In this document: one piece after another, positions 33,676 through 43,252 of the stretch
How positions within the stretch are numbered: the stretch's first letter is position 1
How the letters are laid out: every line of letters starts with the position of its first letter
Assembly (NCBI RefSeq): GCF_021261325.1
Contig: NZ_JAJSBI010000017.1
Span: 1-64,000 of the forward strand
Length of the DNA stretch: 64,000 nucleotides
Direction of reading: 5' to 3'
From: Streptomyces guryensis
GTDB taxonomy: Bacteria; Actinomycetota; Actinomycetes; Streptomycetales; Streptomycetaceae
The notes under the pieces: model-generated
Seen by the model: the letters and a program-made list of their open reading frames with translations, nothing else
Told to the model about the DNA's origin: nothing
The model's database searches: none
Made by a program: the position numbers and the translations under genes

Positions 33676-34800
33676 ATGCGACCCTCCCTCTCTCCTGCCC
33701 GCCTGGGCATAGCCGGCGCAGCAGCCGCACTGCTGCTCCTGCCGTTCGCCCCCCAGGCGTTCGCGGCCACCACTGTCACCCAGGACAGCCTGACGCCCGC
33801 CACCATGACCGCGGGCGTCGCGGCGTCGGCCAAGCTGACCGTGCACTCCTCCAGCTGCTTCACGGCCAAGACCCTCGGTGTCGGCGTCCGGGATGCGGCC
33901 GGAAAGAACCTGGACTTCCCGGGAAACGCCTCTGATGTCCGGATCTGCCCCAGCGGTGTGAAGTTCACCAGCTCCGCGCGAACGCTGCCGGCAGGTTCGT
34001 ACACGATCTTCGGTTTCTGGCAGGAGTCCGGCGGGGCCTGGCACAACCTGCCCTCGCACAAGCTGACCGTCGCGGCGCCCTCGACCACGACGTCGAGCAG
34101 CGGCGGCTCGCCGGTCTCCGGCCAGTCCGTGGTCTGGTCCGACGACTTCTCGGGTGGCATCGCCTGGGGCTCGAAGTGGGTCGGCGACAAGAGCTCGTCC
34201 TACCGGTACGGCGACCACAACCCGGACGACAACAAGCTCGACTGGCTGGACCAGAGCAAGGTCACGACCTCGGGCGGCGTCGCGACCTTCACCGCGCAGC
34301 CCTCCTCGCACACCCTGGAGAACGGCAAGCAGGCCTGGGCCACCGGTCTGCTCACCACCGAGGGATCCACCGGCGGCTTCCAGGTGAAGACCGGCGACTA
34401 CGCCGAGACCCGGGTCAAACTGCCCGCCGGTTCGGGCGCCTGGCCGGCCCTGTGGACCTGGAAGGACGGCAACGGCGAGATCGACTCCTTCGAGTACCAC
34501 CCGGACAACCCGAACCTGCTGGAGCTGACCAATCACGTCACCTCCGGCTCCGACTACTACACCGACTCCGCAGCGGTCGCGCCCGGCCAGTGGGTCACCA
34601 TCGGCACCCACTACGGCGCGAGCTCGGTGGACTGGTACGTCAACGGCAAGAAGGTCTACTCGGACGGGCACGGCGTGGGCAGTGACTTCTCCGCGTACCT
34701 GATCCTCAACCTGTCGGTCTGCGCCGGCCAGTACCACCCCGCGCCCTCCGGCTCGACGCCGCTGAGCATGCAGGCGGACTACGTGAAGGTGTACCGCTGA
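33676..34800 (+). CDS. Secreted glycoside hydrolase family 16 enzyme
   Basis: A 374-residue protein with a clear signal peptide (about residues 1-31, AAALLLLPFAPQAFA), an N-terminal immunoglobulin-like domain of about 110 residues with a cysteine pair, a serine/threonine linker, and a GH16 jelly-roll. The catalytic motif EIDSFE (Glu268, Asp270, Glu273) fits the family E-I-D-x-x-E signature, after GAWPALWTWK. GH16 enzymes cut beta-1,3/1,4-glucans, agar or similar; which one is not clear. It ends directly against the convergent secreted-protein gene. Confidence 0.9.
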   Translation: MRPSLSPARLGIAGAAAALLLLPFAPQAFAATTVTQDSLTPATMTAGVAASAKLTVHSSSCFTAKTLGVGVRDAAGKNLDFPGNASDVRICPSGVKFTSSARTLPAGSYTIFGFWQESGGAWHNLPSHKLTVAAPSTTTSSSGGSPVSGQSVVWSDDFSGGIAWGSKWVGDKSSSYRYGDHNPDDNKLDWLDQSKVTTSGGVATFTAQPSSHTLENGKQAWATGLLTTEGSTGGFQVKTGDYAETRVKLPAGSGAWPALWTWKDGNGEIDSFEYHPDNPNLLELTNHVTSGSDYYTDSAAVAPGQWVTIGTHYGASSVDWYVNGKKVYSDGHGVGSDFSAYLILNLSVCAGQYHPAPSGSTPLSMQADYVKVYR

Positions 34801-35262
34801 TCAGCAGTCGACGGACAGCGTGAACGGCGTACGGTCGTTTCGCGGATCGCGGTCGTCGTCGCCGACCACCTGGATGTGCCCCTCGGCCTTGGTGCCGGGG
34901 GGCACATCCGCGTCCACCCGGACCGGAACCAGCGCCGTGGCCGTCCGGAACCGCGCCAGGCCCGGCCCGAAGACGCAGCGCACCAGGCGGCCGCGGGCCT
35001 CGGTGCGGCAGTCCTCGGGGAAGTACGGCCCCTGCGCGGTGAAGCCCGAGGGGAGCCTCACGACCACGGTGAACGGCGAGGCGGTCTGCTCCGGTCCCTT
35101 GTTGGCCACGAAGGCGTGCACCACGGTACGGCCGCCGGGTGGTGCGGCGGCCGGGTCGATCCGGACCACCTCCAGATCCGAGTCCGAGGGTGCGGCCGCC
35201 AGACCGGTCACGCACATGGCCGCCACGCCCACCGCCAGCGCGGTCGTCATTTTCCCGACCAT
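34801..35262 (-). CDS. Small secreted protein with a DUF11/CARDB-like beta-sandwich
   Basis: A 153-residue protein with an N-terminal signal (TTALAVGVAAMCVTGLAAA). The mature part reads like a beta-sandwich repeat seen in envelope proteins (VHAFVANKGPEQ, VRLPSGFTAQGPYFPEDC, VDADVPPGTKAEGHIQVVGD) and ends in Cys. ATG 35262 was chosen because GGGAGG stands eight bases upstream. Its stop touches the stop of the GH16 gene with no gap. Function unknown. Confidence 0.8.
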   Translation of the reverse strand: MVGKMTTALAVGVAAMCVTGLAAAPSDSDLEVVRIDPAAAPPGGRTVVHAFVANKGPEQTASPFTVVVRLPSGFTAQGPYFPEDCRTEARGRLVRCVFGPGLARFRTATALVPVRVDADVPPGTKAEGHIQVVGDDDRDPRNDRTPFTLSVDC

Positions 35263-35401
35263 CCGACGCCTCCCACGTTCCGTGCGTTGATCAGCACTCA
35301 CGGTAGCGGTGCGGCGGACGATTCTCGGTGACCGTGCTGTCTCGATGCGCGGTGTGGGAGGTGGTCGCCGTGATCACGGAGGAGCGGGGGCCCTCCGGCC
35401 G

Positions 35402-37195
35402 TCAGTCGGCCGACTCGACCCACCCCGCGGCCACGATCCGCGCCGAGTCCGCCGGACGCCCCTCGTCGAACAGCACGGTGTCCGCCGCCCGTACGCGGAT
35501 TCCGTCGATGTACGCGCCGCGGCCCACGTACTGCTTGTCGGTCGTGTACCGCCAGCGCAAGGTCAGCCGGGTGTGCGTCGGCAGGTCGGCCGCCATCCGG
35601 TGCCAGGTGCGGTCCGACCAGCCGGTGACCGAGCCCGAGGGATGCTCCTGCGGCTGCTCCCCGTGGCGCCCGGTCATGAAGGGGAGCGGCTGCCAGGTGG
35701 TGCCGCCGTCCGTCGTGGCCTCCAGGACGAGGACATCGGACGAGGGTTCGGTGTCCCACCACAGGGCGGAGGTCAGCCGTGCCGCACCGTCCGTCGTGTC
35801 GAGCGCGGGCAGCGTGAGCGTGGCGGTCGTGGCGTTCGACATGCCCGAGAACCACGCCGTACGTCCGTGCGCCGGGCGTACCGGCAACGCGCGCGCCAGG
35901 TTGTTGCCGGCCGCGACCCGGGGAGCCGAGCCGGAGCGCCAGCTGCGCACCGGATGGACCGAGTTGCCGAGCACGACGAGGAAGGAGTCGGTGGTCGGGT
36001 CGAGCACCAGGGAGGTGCCGGTGAAACCGGTGTGCCCGGCGGTGCGGGGGGTGGCCATGGCGCCCATGTACCAGTGCTGGTAGAGCTCGAATCCCAGGCC
36101 GTGCTCGTGGCCGGGGAACGCGGTGTTGAAGTCGGTGAACATCAGCTCCACCGACTCCCGCCGCAGGACGCGCGCCCGGCCGTAGCAGCCGCCGTTGAGT
36201 AGCGTCCGGCCGAGCACGGCCAGGTCCCAGGCGCACGAGAACACCCCGGCGTGTCCGGCGACCCCGCCGAGGCTGTAGGCGTTCTCGTCGTGCACCTCGC
36301 CCCACACGAGCCCCCGCTCCAGACCGGACCAGGGCCCCCGCTGGTCCTCCGTGGCCGCGATCTTCGGCTTCCAGGAGGCGGGCGGGTTGTAGCGGGTGCG
36401 GTCGAGGCCGAGCGGCCCCGTGATCTCGTCGCGCAGGAGAGTGTCGAGCGCGCGGCCCGTGATCCTCTCCAGGACCAGCTGGAGCGAGATCAGGTTCAGG
36501 TCGGAGTAGAGGTACCTGGTGCCGGGCGGATTGATCGGGGCTTCGTCGAGGACGAGCTGAAGTCTCGCCTCGTGTGTAGGCGCCTTGTACAGCGGGATCC
36601 AGTCACGGAACCCCGAGGTGTGGGTGAGGAGCTGACGGATCGTGATGTCCTGCTTGCCCGCCGCGCCGAACTCCGGGAGGTACGAGGCGACCGTCCCCTC
36701 CAGCTCCAGCGCGCCCCGTTCCAGCTGCTGCACGGCCAGCAGCGAGGTGAACAGCTTGGAGACCGAGGCCAGGTCGAAGACCGTGTCCTCGGCCATGGGG
36801 ATCTGCCGGTCGGGCGGGAACTCGACACCGGTGTCGGTCTTCTCGTCGTACGCCGCGTAGCGCACCGCCATCCCGATGGGCCGGTGCAGCGCCACGGTGC
36901 CGCCCCGCCCGGCCAGCAGCACGGCGCCCGCGTACCAGGGGTGATTGGGGGAGGGGCCGAGGAACGTCTCGGCGTCCACGACCAGTTGACGCAGGGGGGC
37001 GGCGAGCAGGCCGGCGCGTTCCGGGGTGCCGTGGCGCAGTACGAGGTGCCCGGAGGCCGTGGTCGCCTCGGCCGGTCCCGCGGGGAAGGGGGCGATGGTC
37101 AGGGCGCCGCAAAGGGCGAGTGCGGCACGTCCGATCTGGCGACGCGTCGGCATCCGGCCGTCGCTCGCGTCTGCTGCCGCTGCGTCGTCGGTCAC
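35402..37195 (-). CDS. Exported serine hydrolase, beta-lactamase/esterase EstB type, with C-terminal beta domain
   Basis: A protein of about 597 residues. Near the N-terminus TRRQIGRAALALCGAL looks like a Tat-type export signal. The penicillin-binding-protein/beta-lactamase fold has the SVSK nucleophile motif (in DLASVSKLFTS), the YSDLN motif, and HTGFTGTSLV in place of the KTG region. The last 180 residues form a carbohydrate-binding-like beta domain (WWDTEPSSDVLVLE, GAYIDGIRVRA). GTG 37195 has GAGGG eight bases upstream; an ATG at 37153 is the alternative. Such proteins may be D,D-peptidases or esterases. Confidence 0.82.
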   Translation of the reverse strand: MTDDAAAADASDGRMPTRRQIGRAALALCGALTIAPFPAGPAEATTASGHLVLRHGTPERAGLLAAPLRQLVVDAETFLGPSPNHPWYAGAVLLAGRGGTVALHRPIGMAVRYAAYDEKTDTGVEFPPDRQIPMAEDTVFDLASVSKLFTSLLAVQQLERGALELEGTVASYLPEFGAAGKQDITIRQLLTHTSGFRDWIPLYKAPTHEARLQLVLDEAPINPPGTRYLYSDLNLISLQLVLERITGRALDTLLRDEITGPLGLDRTRYNPPASWKPKIAATEDQRGPWSGLERGLVWGEVHDENAYSLGGVAGHAGVFSCAWDLAVLGRTLLNGGCYGRARVLRRESVELMFTDFNTAFPGHEHGLGFELYQHWYMGAMATPRTAGHTGFTGTSLVLDPTTDSFLVVLGNSVHPVRSWRSGSAPRVAAGNNLARALPVRPAHGRTAWFSGMSNATTATLTLPALDTTDGAARLTSALWWDTEPSSDVLVLEATTDGGTTWQPLPFMTGRHGEQPQEHPSGSVTGWSDRTWHRMAADLPTHTRLTLRWRYTTDKQYVGRGAYIDGIRVRAADTVLFDEGRPADSARIVAAGWVESAD

Positions 37196-37253
37196 CCGAG
37201 AAACCCTCGTGTCGGTCGTGACGCATGTCAACAAGGCATGCCGACCAACAAAA

Positions 37254-37268
37254 CTGACGATGCATCAG
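37254..37268. promoter_or_regulatory. Palindrome CTGAC-N5-ATCAG between the serine hydrolase and nitronate monooxygenase genes
   Basis: CTGACGATGCATCAG is an imperfect palindrome 44 bases upstream of the monooxygenase start. It has the same form and spacing as CTGAC-N5-GTCAG at 56026-56040 in front of the EchA19-like gene, so one regulator may serve both acyl-CoA units. Confidence 0.4.
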
Positions 37269-37311
37269 AAAAGCCCTTCCGTCGGCCGGAGGACTGCGGC
37301 ATTCTGCGCCC

Positions 37312-38421
37312 ATGCAGACGGAGCTGAGCAAGAAACTGGGAGTCGAGCACGCCATATTCGGCTTCACGCCGTTCCCCGCCGTCGCCGCGGCCATCAGCCG
37401 GGCCGGCGGCTTCGGAGTGCTCGGCGCGGTCCGCTACACCGCCCCCGACGATCTCAAACGCGACCTCGACTGGGTCGAGGCGCACGTCGGCGGAGCGCCG
37501 TACGGCCTCGATGTCGTCATGCCCGCCAAGAAGGTCGAAGGTGTCAGCGAGGCCGACGTCGAGGCCATGATCCCCGAGACCCACCGGCAGTTCGTTCAGG
37601 AGACCCTGGCCAAGTACGGAGTGCCCGAACTGGCCGACGGCGAGGCCTCCGGCTGGCGCATCACCGGCTGGATGGAGCAGGTCGCCCGGGGCCAGCTCGA
37701 TGTCGCCTTCGACTACCCGATCCGGCTGCTCGCCAACGCCCTCGGCTCCCCGCCCGCCGACGTGGTGGCCCGCGCCCACGAGCGGAACGTGCTCGTCGCG
37801 GCCCTCGCGGGCAGCGCCCGGCACGCCGTCAAGCACAAGGAAGCCGGCATCGACATCGTCGTCGCCCAGGGCTACGAGGCCGGCGGCCACACCGGCGAGA
37901 TCGCCTCCATGGTGCTCACCCCGGAGGTCGTCGACGCCGTCGATCCACTGCCCGTGCTGGCGGCCGGAGGCATCGGCAGCGGACAGCAGGTGGCCGCCGC
38001 GCTCGCCCTCGGCGCGCAGGGGGTGTGGCTGGGCTCCCTGTGGCTGACGTGCACCGAGGCCGACATGTCCTCGCCCGCGGTGACGCGGAAGCTGCTTGCC
38101 GCCGGCTCCGGCGACACCGTGCGCTCCCGCGCGCTGACCGGGAAACCCGCGCGGCAACTCCGTACCGAATGGACCGACGCGTGGGACGACCCGGCCGGAC
38201 CCGGCACCCTCCCCATGCCGTTGCAGGGCCTGCTGGTCGCCGAGGCCCTCACCCGCATCCAGAAGTACGAGGTCGCGCCCCTGCTCGGCACACCCGTCGG
38301 CCAGATCGTCGGCCGGATGACCAGCGAACGCTCTGTCCAGGCCGTCTTCGACGACCTCACCCGCGGCTTCGAGCAGGCCGTCGACCGCATCAACCGCATC
38401 GCCGGAAGGAGCGGCAAGTGA
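37312..38421 (+). CDS. Nitronate monooxygenase / NPD-family flavoprotein
   Basis: A 369-residue FMN-binding TIM-barrel protein of the 2-nitropropane dioxygenase family. GFTPFPAVAAAISRAGGFGV at the start, VVAQGYEAGGHTG (about residue 183, with the family His) and VLAAGGIGSGQQVAAALALG are the flavin-binding signatures. Members include nitronate monooxygenases, enoyl reductases and IpdC of steroid ring catabolism; the pairing with an acyl-CoA synthetase (stop and start overlap, GTGA) favours a role on CoA thioesters, which is an inference. Confidence 0.87.
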   Translation: MQTELSKKLGVEHAIFGFTPFPAVAAAISRAGGFGVLGAVRYTAPDDLKRDLDWVEAHVGGAPYGLDVVMPAKKVEGVSEADVEAMIPETHRQFVQETLAKYGVPELADGEASGWRITGWMEQVARGQLDVAFDYPIRLLANALGSPPADVVARAHERNVLVAALAGSARHAVKHKEAGIDIVVAQGYEAGGHTGEIASMVLTPEVVDAVDPLPVLAAGGIGSGQQVAAALALGAQGVWLGSLWLTCTEADMSSPAVTRKLLAAGSGDTVRSRALTGKPARQLRTEWTDAWDDPAGPGTLPMPLQGLLVAEALTRIQKYEVAPLLGTPVGQIVGRMTSERSVQAVFDDLTRGFEQAVDRINRIAGRSGK

Positions 38422-39971
38422 CGAGTACGCCCCCCGCGGGATTCTGGGCCCAGGCCACCGCCGATCCCGACCGCCCGGTCCTCGTCGCCCCCGACGGCGA
38501 GCAGTGGACCGCCGGACGCCTGAACGCGGCCGTCAACCGTCTGGTGCACGGTCTGCGCGCCGCCGGACTCGAACGCGGCGACGCCTTCGCGGTCGTCCTG
38601 CCCAACGGCGTCGAGTTCTTCACCGCGTATCTCGCCGCCAGCCAGGCCGGTTTCTACCTCGTCCCGGTCAACCACCACTTCGTCGGCCCCGAGATCGGCT
38701 GGATCGTCGCCGACTCCGGCGCCAAGGTGCTCATCTCCCACGAGCGGTTCGCCGGCCCCGCCCGCCACGCCGCCGAGGAGGCCGGTCTCCCGGCCACCCA
38801 CCGGTACGCCGTCGGCACGGTCGAGGGCTTCCGCCCGTACGCCGAACTCCTCGACGGACAACCGGAGTCGGCGCCCTCGGACCGCGAGCTCGGCTGGGTC
38901 ATGAACTACACGTCGGGCACCACCGGCCGCCCCCGCGGCATCCGTCGCCCGCTGCCCGGCAAGACCCCCGAGGAGGCCTATCTCGGGGGCTTCCTCGGCA
39001 TCTTCGGCATCAAGCCGTACGGCGACAACGTCCACCTCGTCTGCTCGCCGCTGTACCACACGGCCGTACTGCAGTTCGCGGGCGCGTCCCTGCACATCGG
39101 CCACCGCCTCGTCCTGATGGACAAGTGGACGCCCGAGGAGATGCTCCGGCTGATCGACCGTGAGAAGTGCACACACACCCACATGGTGCCGACCCAGTTC
39201 CACCGCCTGCTCGCGCTGCCGGAGTCGGTGCGTCGTTCCTACGACGTCTCGTCCATGCGGCACGCCATCCACGGCGCCGCCCCCTGCCCGGACCATGTGA
39301 AGCGGGCGATGATCGACTGGTGGGGCCACAGCGTGGAGGAGTACTACGCGGCCAGCGAGGGCGGCGGCGCCTTCGCCACCGCCGAGGACTGGCTGAAGAA
39401 GCCCGGTACCGTCGGCAAGGCCTGGCCCATCAGCGAACTCGCGGTCTTCGACGACGACGGCAACCGGCTGCCGCCCGGCGAGCTGGGCACCGTCTACATG
39501 AAGATGAACACCGGCGGCTTCGCCTACCACAAGGACGAAGCCAAGACGAAGAAGAACCGCATCGGCGACTTCTTCACCGTCGGCGACCTCGGCTACCTCG
39601 ACGAGGACGGCTACCTCTTCCTCCGCGACCGCAAGATCGACATGATCATCTCGGGAGGGGTCAACATCTACCCGGCCGAGATCGAGTCGGCCCTGCTCGC
39701 CCACCCCGCCGTTGCCGACGCCGCCGTCTTCGGCATCCCGCACGACGACTGGGGCGAGGAGGTCAAGGCGGTCGTCGAACCGGCCCCGGGGCATGAACCC
39801 GGTCCGGACCTCGCCGCCGGCCTCCTCGCCCACTGCGCCGGGCAACTCGCCGGTTACAAGCGGCCGAAGAGCGTCGACTTCATCGCCGAGATGCCCCGCG
39901 ACCCCAACGGCAAGCTGTACAAGCGGCGGCTGCGGGACCCGTACTGGGAGGGACGCACCCGCCCGGTGTGA
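38418..39971 (+). CDS. Acyl-CoA synthetase (FadD4-like, ANL superfamily)
   Basis: A 517-residue AMP-forming ligase. Core motifs: YTSGTTGRPRGIRR (A3, about residue 168), GDFFTVGDLGYLDEDGYLFL (A7/A8 hinge region), and DPNGKLYKRRLR with the catalytic lysine near the C-terminus. It makes an acyl-CoA through an acyl-adenylate. The A3 strand is followed by a long EEAYLGGFLG segment as in actinobacterial steroid or fatty acid ligases. Coupled to the upstream flavoprotein. The true substrate is unknown. Confidence 0.9.
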   Translation: MTSTPPAGFWAQATADPDRPVLVAPDGEQWTAGRLNAAVNRLVHGLRAAGLERGDAFAVVLPNGVEFFTAYLAASQAGFYLVPVNHHFVGPEIGWIVADSGAKVLISHERFAGPARHAAEEAGLPATHRYAVGTVEGFRPYAELLDGQPESAPSDRELGWVMNYTSGTTGRPRGIRRPLPGKTPEEAYLGGFLGIFGIKPYGDNVHLVCSPLYHTAVLQFAGASLHIGHRLVLMDKWTPEEMLRLIDREKCTHTHMVPTQFHRLLALPESVRRSYDVSSMRHAIHGAAPCPDHVKRAMIDWWGHSVEEYYAASEGGGAFATAEDWLKKPGTVGKAWPISELAVFDDDGNRLPPGELGTVYMKMNTGGFAYHKDEAKTKKNRIGDFFTVGDLGYLDEDGYLFLRDRKIDMIISGGVNIYPAEIESALLAHPAVADAAVFGIPHDDWGEEVKAVVEPAPGHEPGPDLAAGLLAHCAGQLAGYKRPKSVDFIAEMPRDPNGKLYKRRLRDPYWEGRTRPV

Positions 39972-39978
39972 GTGCCCG

Positions 39979-40821
39979 TCAGGAGTGGACCCGGACCACC
40001 CTCAGCGCCGGCGACGCCAGGATGTCCTTCTCGCAGAAGCGGGCCGTGACCCACTTCTCCCGGGAGTACAGACGGGTCTGGTCGCTGAAGTGGGGCGAGT
40101 CCGGGTTCTCCGACTGCGAGTACGTCAGGAGGGTGCGGGCCACCGGGCAGCGGCTGCCGTTCCAGCCGACGGCCTGGATGTGGCTGGAGCCGGTGCCCAC
40201 CTCCGTGCAGCCGCCGCTCGTCGCGTTCCAGGTCGGCTGGACCACGTTCCACACCCCGAGCCGGCTCGCGCCTCCCGGTATCGCGATGTGCTCGCCGCCA
40301 CGGACGACGTACTGGTGGTCGCCGAGCCGCGCGTCCAGCGCGATGCCGGCGCCGCGCAGTTCCGCCACCGTGTCCGCCAGGGCCGTGGCGAAGGCCGGGT
40401 CGCCGGTGTCGAGGGTGTTCGGTGTGCGCACCGGGTCGGCCGCAGAGAACGGCACCTTCCACAGCCGGTCCGTGGGGAGCCTGCGCCAGAGCCGGTCGAA
40501 GAGCAGCGCGCCACGGCTGCCGGTGTTCGCGGTGTGGTCCCACACGGCGAGCACACCGCATGCCTGGCTGACGTCGACGACCTCGCCTTCACTGCCCGTT
40601 GCCCTGCCGCCGGGCAGCGCGGCGCATGCCTTCGCCAGGTCGGAGGCGGCCAGGTGGCCCGTGGGCACACGGTTGGCGAACTGCTGCCTCCGCAGGTCCT
40701 GGACGGTCAGCCGGCCCCGCTTCGCCATCGCCGACACGTCCTCGATCGCGCCCCGGGTCCGCGGTGACCGCTGCGTTCCGATGTCGCCGAACCAAGTTCC
40801 TGCACTGCTGGCCCCCATCAT
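39979..40821 (-). pseudogene. Penicillin acylase family protein, C-terminal piece only
   Basis: Reads GTQRSPRTRGAIEDVSAMAK, RLTVQDLRRQQFANRV, ALLFDRLWRRLP, VRGGEHIAIPGGASRLGVWN, HIQAVGWNGSRCPVARTLLT and DQTRLYSREKWVTARFCEKD, the end of the beta chain of an Ntn-hydrolase of the penicillin/AHL acylase family. The family is usually about 750-800 residues; here only about 280 remain, with no signal peptide and no N-terminal catalytic serine. The missing start lies at 46487-46761 on the same strand. The ATG at 40821 is probably fortuitous. Confidence 0.8.
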
Positions 40822-41293
40822 GGTGCACCCGAGTCAGAACAGCCGTGAAGCCCCTGGTAGGACAGGTCTCACCACAAGATCACGTCCGTAACCACCAGAG
40901 CCCGTGCCGAGAAGGGCGCGCCCTGCGGGCACGACTGCAATATCCGTCGCGCTCCGCGCGATCACGGGCGGCATACCCACGACGAGACGCGGCCCGTCGC
41001 CGTCCGCACCACTGAGACCCTTCCGAGGAACACCCTGCCCGAGGAAGTGAGCGATCCCTCATCCCAGCTCGGCCTGGCCGGAGATCCGCCTCCGCCGGCC
41101 TGCCTCCAGGTCGCCAAACGCGCAGGTCGGGGGAGAGCGGCAGCACCTGAAACGCAGAGTCACCATCGACCGGTTTGTGACAAAGGCTGCAAATGCCAGT
41201 GAATCCTTTGCTTTGGATAGGCATTCGGTCATCGTCGTGGGGTCCCGCCATCGCCATCCCGAGATGGCCAGCCATGCCAGGAGCAAGAACAGA
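40822..41293. other. Junction region beside the truncated acylase; no gene recognised
   Basis: About 470 bases where the acylase similarity stops. Frames are open in several phases but none looks like a protein. The part at 41160-41230 is richer in A and T than its surroundings, consistent with foreign origin or the promoter of the deacetylase. A minus-strand stretch near 40880 (RHGLWWLRT) may be the end of a lost insertion element, but this could not be shown. Confidence 0.4.
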
Positions 41294-42040
41294 ATGCCGA
41301 ACTCCAAGTCCGTCCGTCTGCTGCGCCGCGTGGCTCTCGGCAGCACGGTGGCCGTCTCGTTCGCCCTGGCCGGTTTCGGTGCCGGCACGAGCGCAGCCGC
41401 AACCGACGTCAGCGCGCAGGGCGCCCCTGCCGGCGCCCCGAGCGCTTCGATCGCCCACAGTGCGGCGACGTACGGCCGGACTGTGGCACTCACCTTCGAC
41501 GACGGCCCGGGGCCGTACACCGGTCAGGTCCTGGACCTGCTCGCCCAGTACCACGCGCCGGCGACCTTCTGCCAGATAGGCAACCAGGCCGCCGCGAACT
41601 CCGCCCTGGTCAAGCGCATCCTCGCCGACGGCCACCGGCTGTGCGACCACACCGTGGACCACCCCCAGCCGATGCGTACCCTCCCGCACGCCACGCAGGT
41701 CCACGAGATCACCGCAGCCAAGGAAATGATCAGCAAGGCCGGCGGGCCAGGCACCCGGATCAGGTGGTTCCGTGCACCCGGCGGTGACTTCAGCCCCGAA
41801 AACCGCCGGATAGCCGTACAGGACGGTCTACGCCCGCTGGGCTGGACCGTCGACCCCCGCGACTGGTCGCGCCCCGGTGTCGCCTCGATCGTCGCCACCG
41901 TGAAACGGGAACTGCGTCCCGGCGGCGTCGTCCTCATGCACGACGGCGGCGGCAACCGCAGCCAGACCGTGGCAGCCCTGCGCGAACTGCTCCCCTGGCT
42001 GACCCGGCAGGGCTACAGGTTCAGCCTTCCCGCAAGCTGA
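41294..42040 (+). CDS. Secreted polysaccharide deacetylase (NodB domain)
   Basis: A 248-residue protein with a signal peptide (about residues 1-36, VAVSFALAGFGAGTSAA) and a NodB deacetylase domain. All five family motifs can be read: TFDDGPGPYT, HTVDHPQ (zinc ligands), RWFRAPGGDF, DPRDWSRPG and LMHDGGGNRSQT. It probably removes acetyl groups from peptidoglycan, chitin or similar outside the cell. ATG 41294 has AGGAG ten bases upstream; an earlier in-frame ATG at 41264 is less likely. Confidence 0.9.
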   Translation: MPNSKSVRLLRRVALGSTVAVSFALAGFGAGTSAAATDVSAQGAPAGAPSASIAHSAATYGRTVALTFDDGPGPYTGQVLDLLAQYHAPATFCQIGNQAAANSALVKRILADGHRLCDHTVDHPQPMRTLPHATQVHEITAAKEMISKAGGPGTRIRWFRAPGGDFSPENRRIAVQDGLRPLGWTVDPRDWSRPGVASIVATVKRELRPGGVVLMHDGGGNRSQTVAALRELLPWLTRQGYRFSLPAS

Positions 42041-42115
42041 CGAGGCAGCTTCGATTCGATCTTTCACCTGCCGGCGTCGCACGTGTCCACGCCGGGTAAA
42101 CGCCACACGCCAGAG

Positions 42116-42179
42116 CGGCCTTCGTCGAGTCCTGTGGGCCGGAGCAAGAAACGCCCGGGACCATGACGGACGAAGGCCG
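42116..42179. terminator. Long-range inverted repeat after the deacetylase gene
   Basis: CGGCCTTCGTC at 42116-42126 is perfectly complementary to 42169-42179 across a 42-base loop. It lies 76 bases after the deacetylase stop and 75 bases beyond the stop of the convergent secreted-protein gene, where a bidirectional terminator is expected. The loop is longer than usual, so the call is moderate. Confidence 0.45.
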
Positions 42180-42253
42180 TGGCCGACCACCGTCGGCCAG
42201 GCCGTGCCGCCCCGGCATAGGCGGTCGATCGGCGTGCGGTGCTCTTGCGTCTG

Positions 42254-42652
42254 CTAGCGGACGACGCGGATGGTCACCGGCGCGGAGATGCGGTCCGTCT
42301 TCGCGTGCTTGTGGTGCTCGTCGGTCGCGTAGAGCACCGAACGGAACTGCAGCTCGCCCGGGTGCGTGGCCTTCACGTTTGCCCGCGCATTGGCGTTGAA
42401 GGTCCGCGTGACGGCGTGCCAGTGGCCCCACCGGCCGGGTTTGCCGGACCGCTCCTGTATGACGAGGACGGTATGCCAGTGGGCGTCGTCGCCACCCTGG
42501 CCGTGTACTTTCACCACGTGGCCGGCGTGCACGGTGTGGGGCGTGGCCTCAATCGAGATGTCGCTCTTCGCGAACGCCGGGGACGCCGCCAGCGCCGCTG
42601 AGGCCACACCCACCGCGCCGACTGCCGCGAGCCGCTTCATACCAAGCTTCAT
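42254..42652 (-). CDS. Small secreted protein of unknown function
   Basis: A 132-residue protein with a signal peptide (AAVGAVGVASAALAASPAFA, about residues 8-27). The mature part is a small beta-rich domain with many histidines (DDAHWHTVLVIQE, GHWHAVTRTFNAN, TDEHHKHAKTDR), reminiscent of bacterial immunoglobulin-like domains of secreted streptomycete proteins. ATG 42652 has GGGAGA upstream. The histidine content suggests metal binding, but no family was recognised. Confidence 0.75.
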   Translation of the reverse strand: MKLGMKRLAAVGAVGVASAALAASPAFAKSDISIEATPHTVHAGHVVKVHGQGGDDAHWHTVLVIQERSGKPGRWGHWHAVTRTFNANARANVKATHPGELQFRSVLYATDEHHKHAKTDRISAPVTIRVVR

Positions 42653-42966
42653 GCTCGGGTCTCCCTGGATTCCTTGGTGCCCTCTGCGCCGGCTGGGGTT
42701 CATAGCTGCCTGATTGGCGCGCTTCCACCGAAGAAGAGCAGTTGCCGCGCTGAGAAGTTGGCCCCCGATCGTCACTGCCTCGTAACCGGTGTCCTCCGGG
42801 CGCCACCCCGGCCGGGCCCCTGTTCGGGCCTTCGGGAAGGCGCCGACCCGGCAGGGGTATGAAAGCTACGCCAGAAACCCGCCACGACGATCTTGGTGTC
42901 TTCACGCGCCGATGATCAACCGTGGCCGCAGGCATCTCACAGCCGGTCCACCGGCAAGATCGCGAT

Positions 42967-43155
42967 CTACGGCTGGAGTGCCGGATCGCGCTGATACCAG
43001 GTGTCCGGCTTGCCGCCGAGGTCGGCCTGGTCTGCCGGGCCGACCGGGACGAACCCGGCCTTGGTCACTAGAAGTGACTGCGGGTGCCGATCGCGTGCGT
43101 TTCGTGCGCCGGAGTCTGCGCAGTGCAGCCGGATCCAGGGCAGGCAGCTCGGCAA
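42967..43155 (-). pseudogene. Remnant of a GNAT acetyltransferase C-terminus
   Basis: A minus-strand frame reads LLVTKAGFVPVGPADQADLG and GGKPDTWYQRD before a stop at 42967, as in the last strand and helix of many streptomycete GNAT acetyltransferases (KAGF.PVG.A...GG.PG.WYQRDL). Nothing upstream restores the acetyl-CoA-binding loop in the same frame, so it is a fragment in an area rich in broken genes. Confidence 0.45.
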
Positions 43156-43252
43156 ACCTGCCTGCTGTCAGCCTGTATCGCCGGACGGTGCGCAGGTCTT
43201 CATGCATGCAGCGGTGTAGTTCTGTGCGGGCGTGGCCCTGGCCGCGGCGTAT

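Noticed and set aside
40880..41164. Complete insertion element beside the truncated acylase
   Set aside because: No transposase motif or matching terminal repeats were found; only a weak hint of an end.
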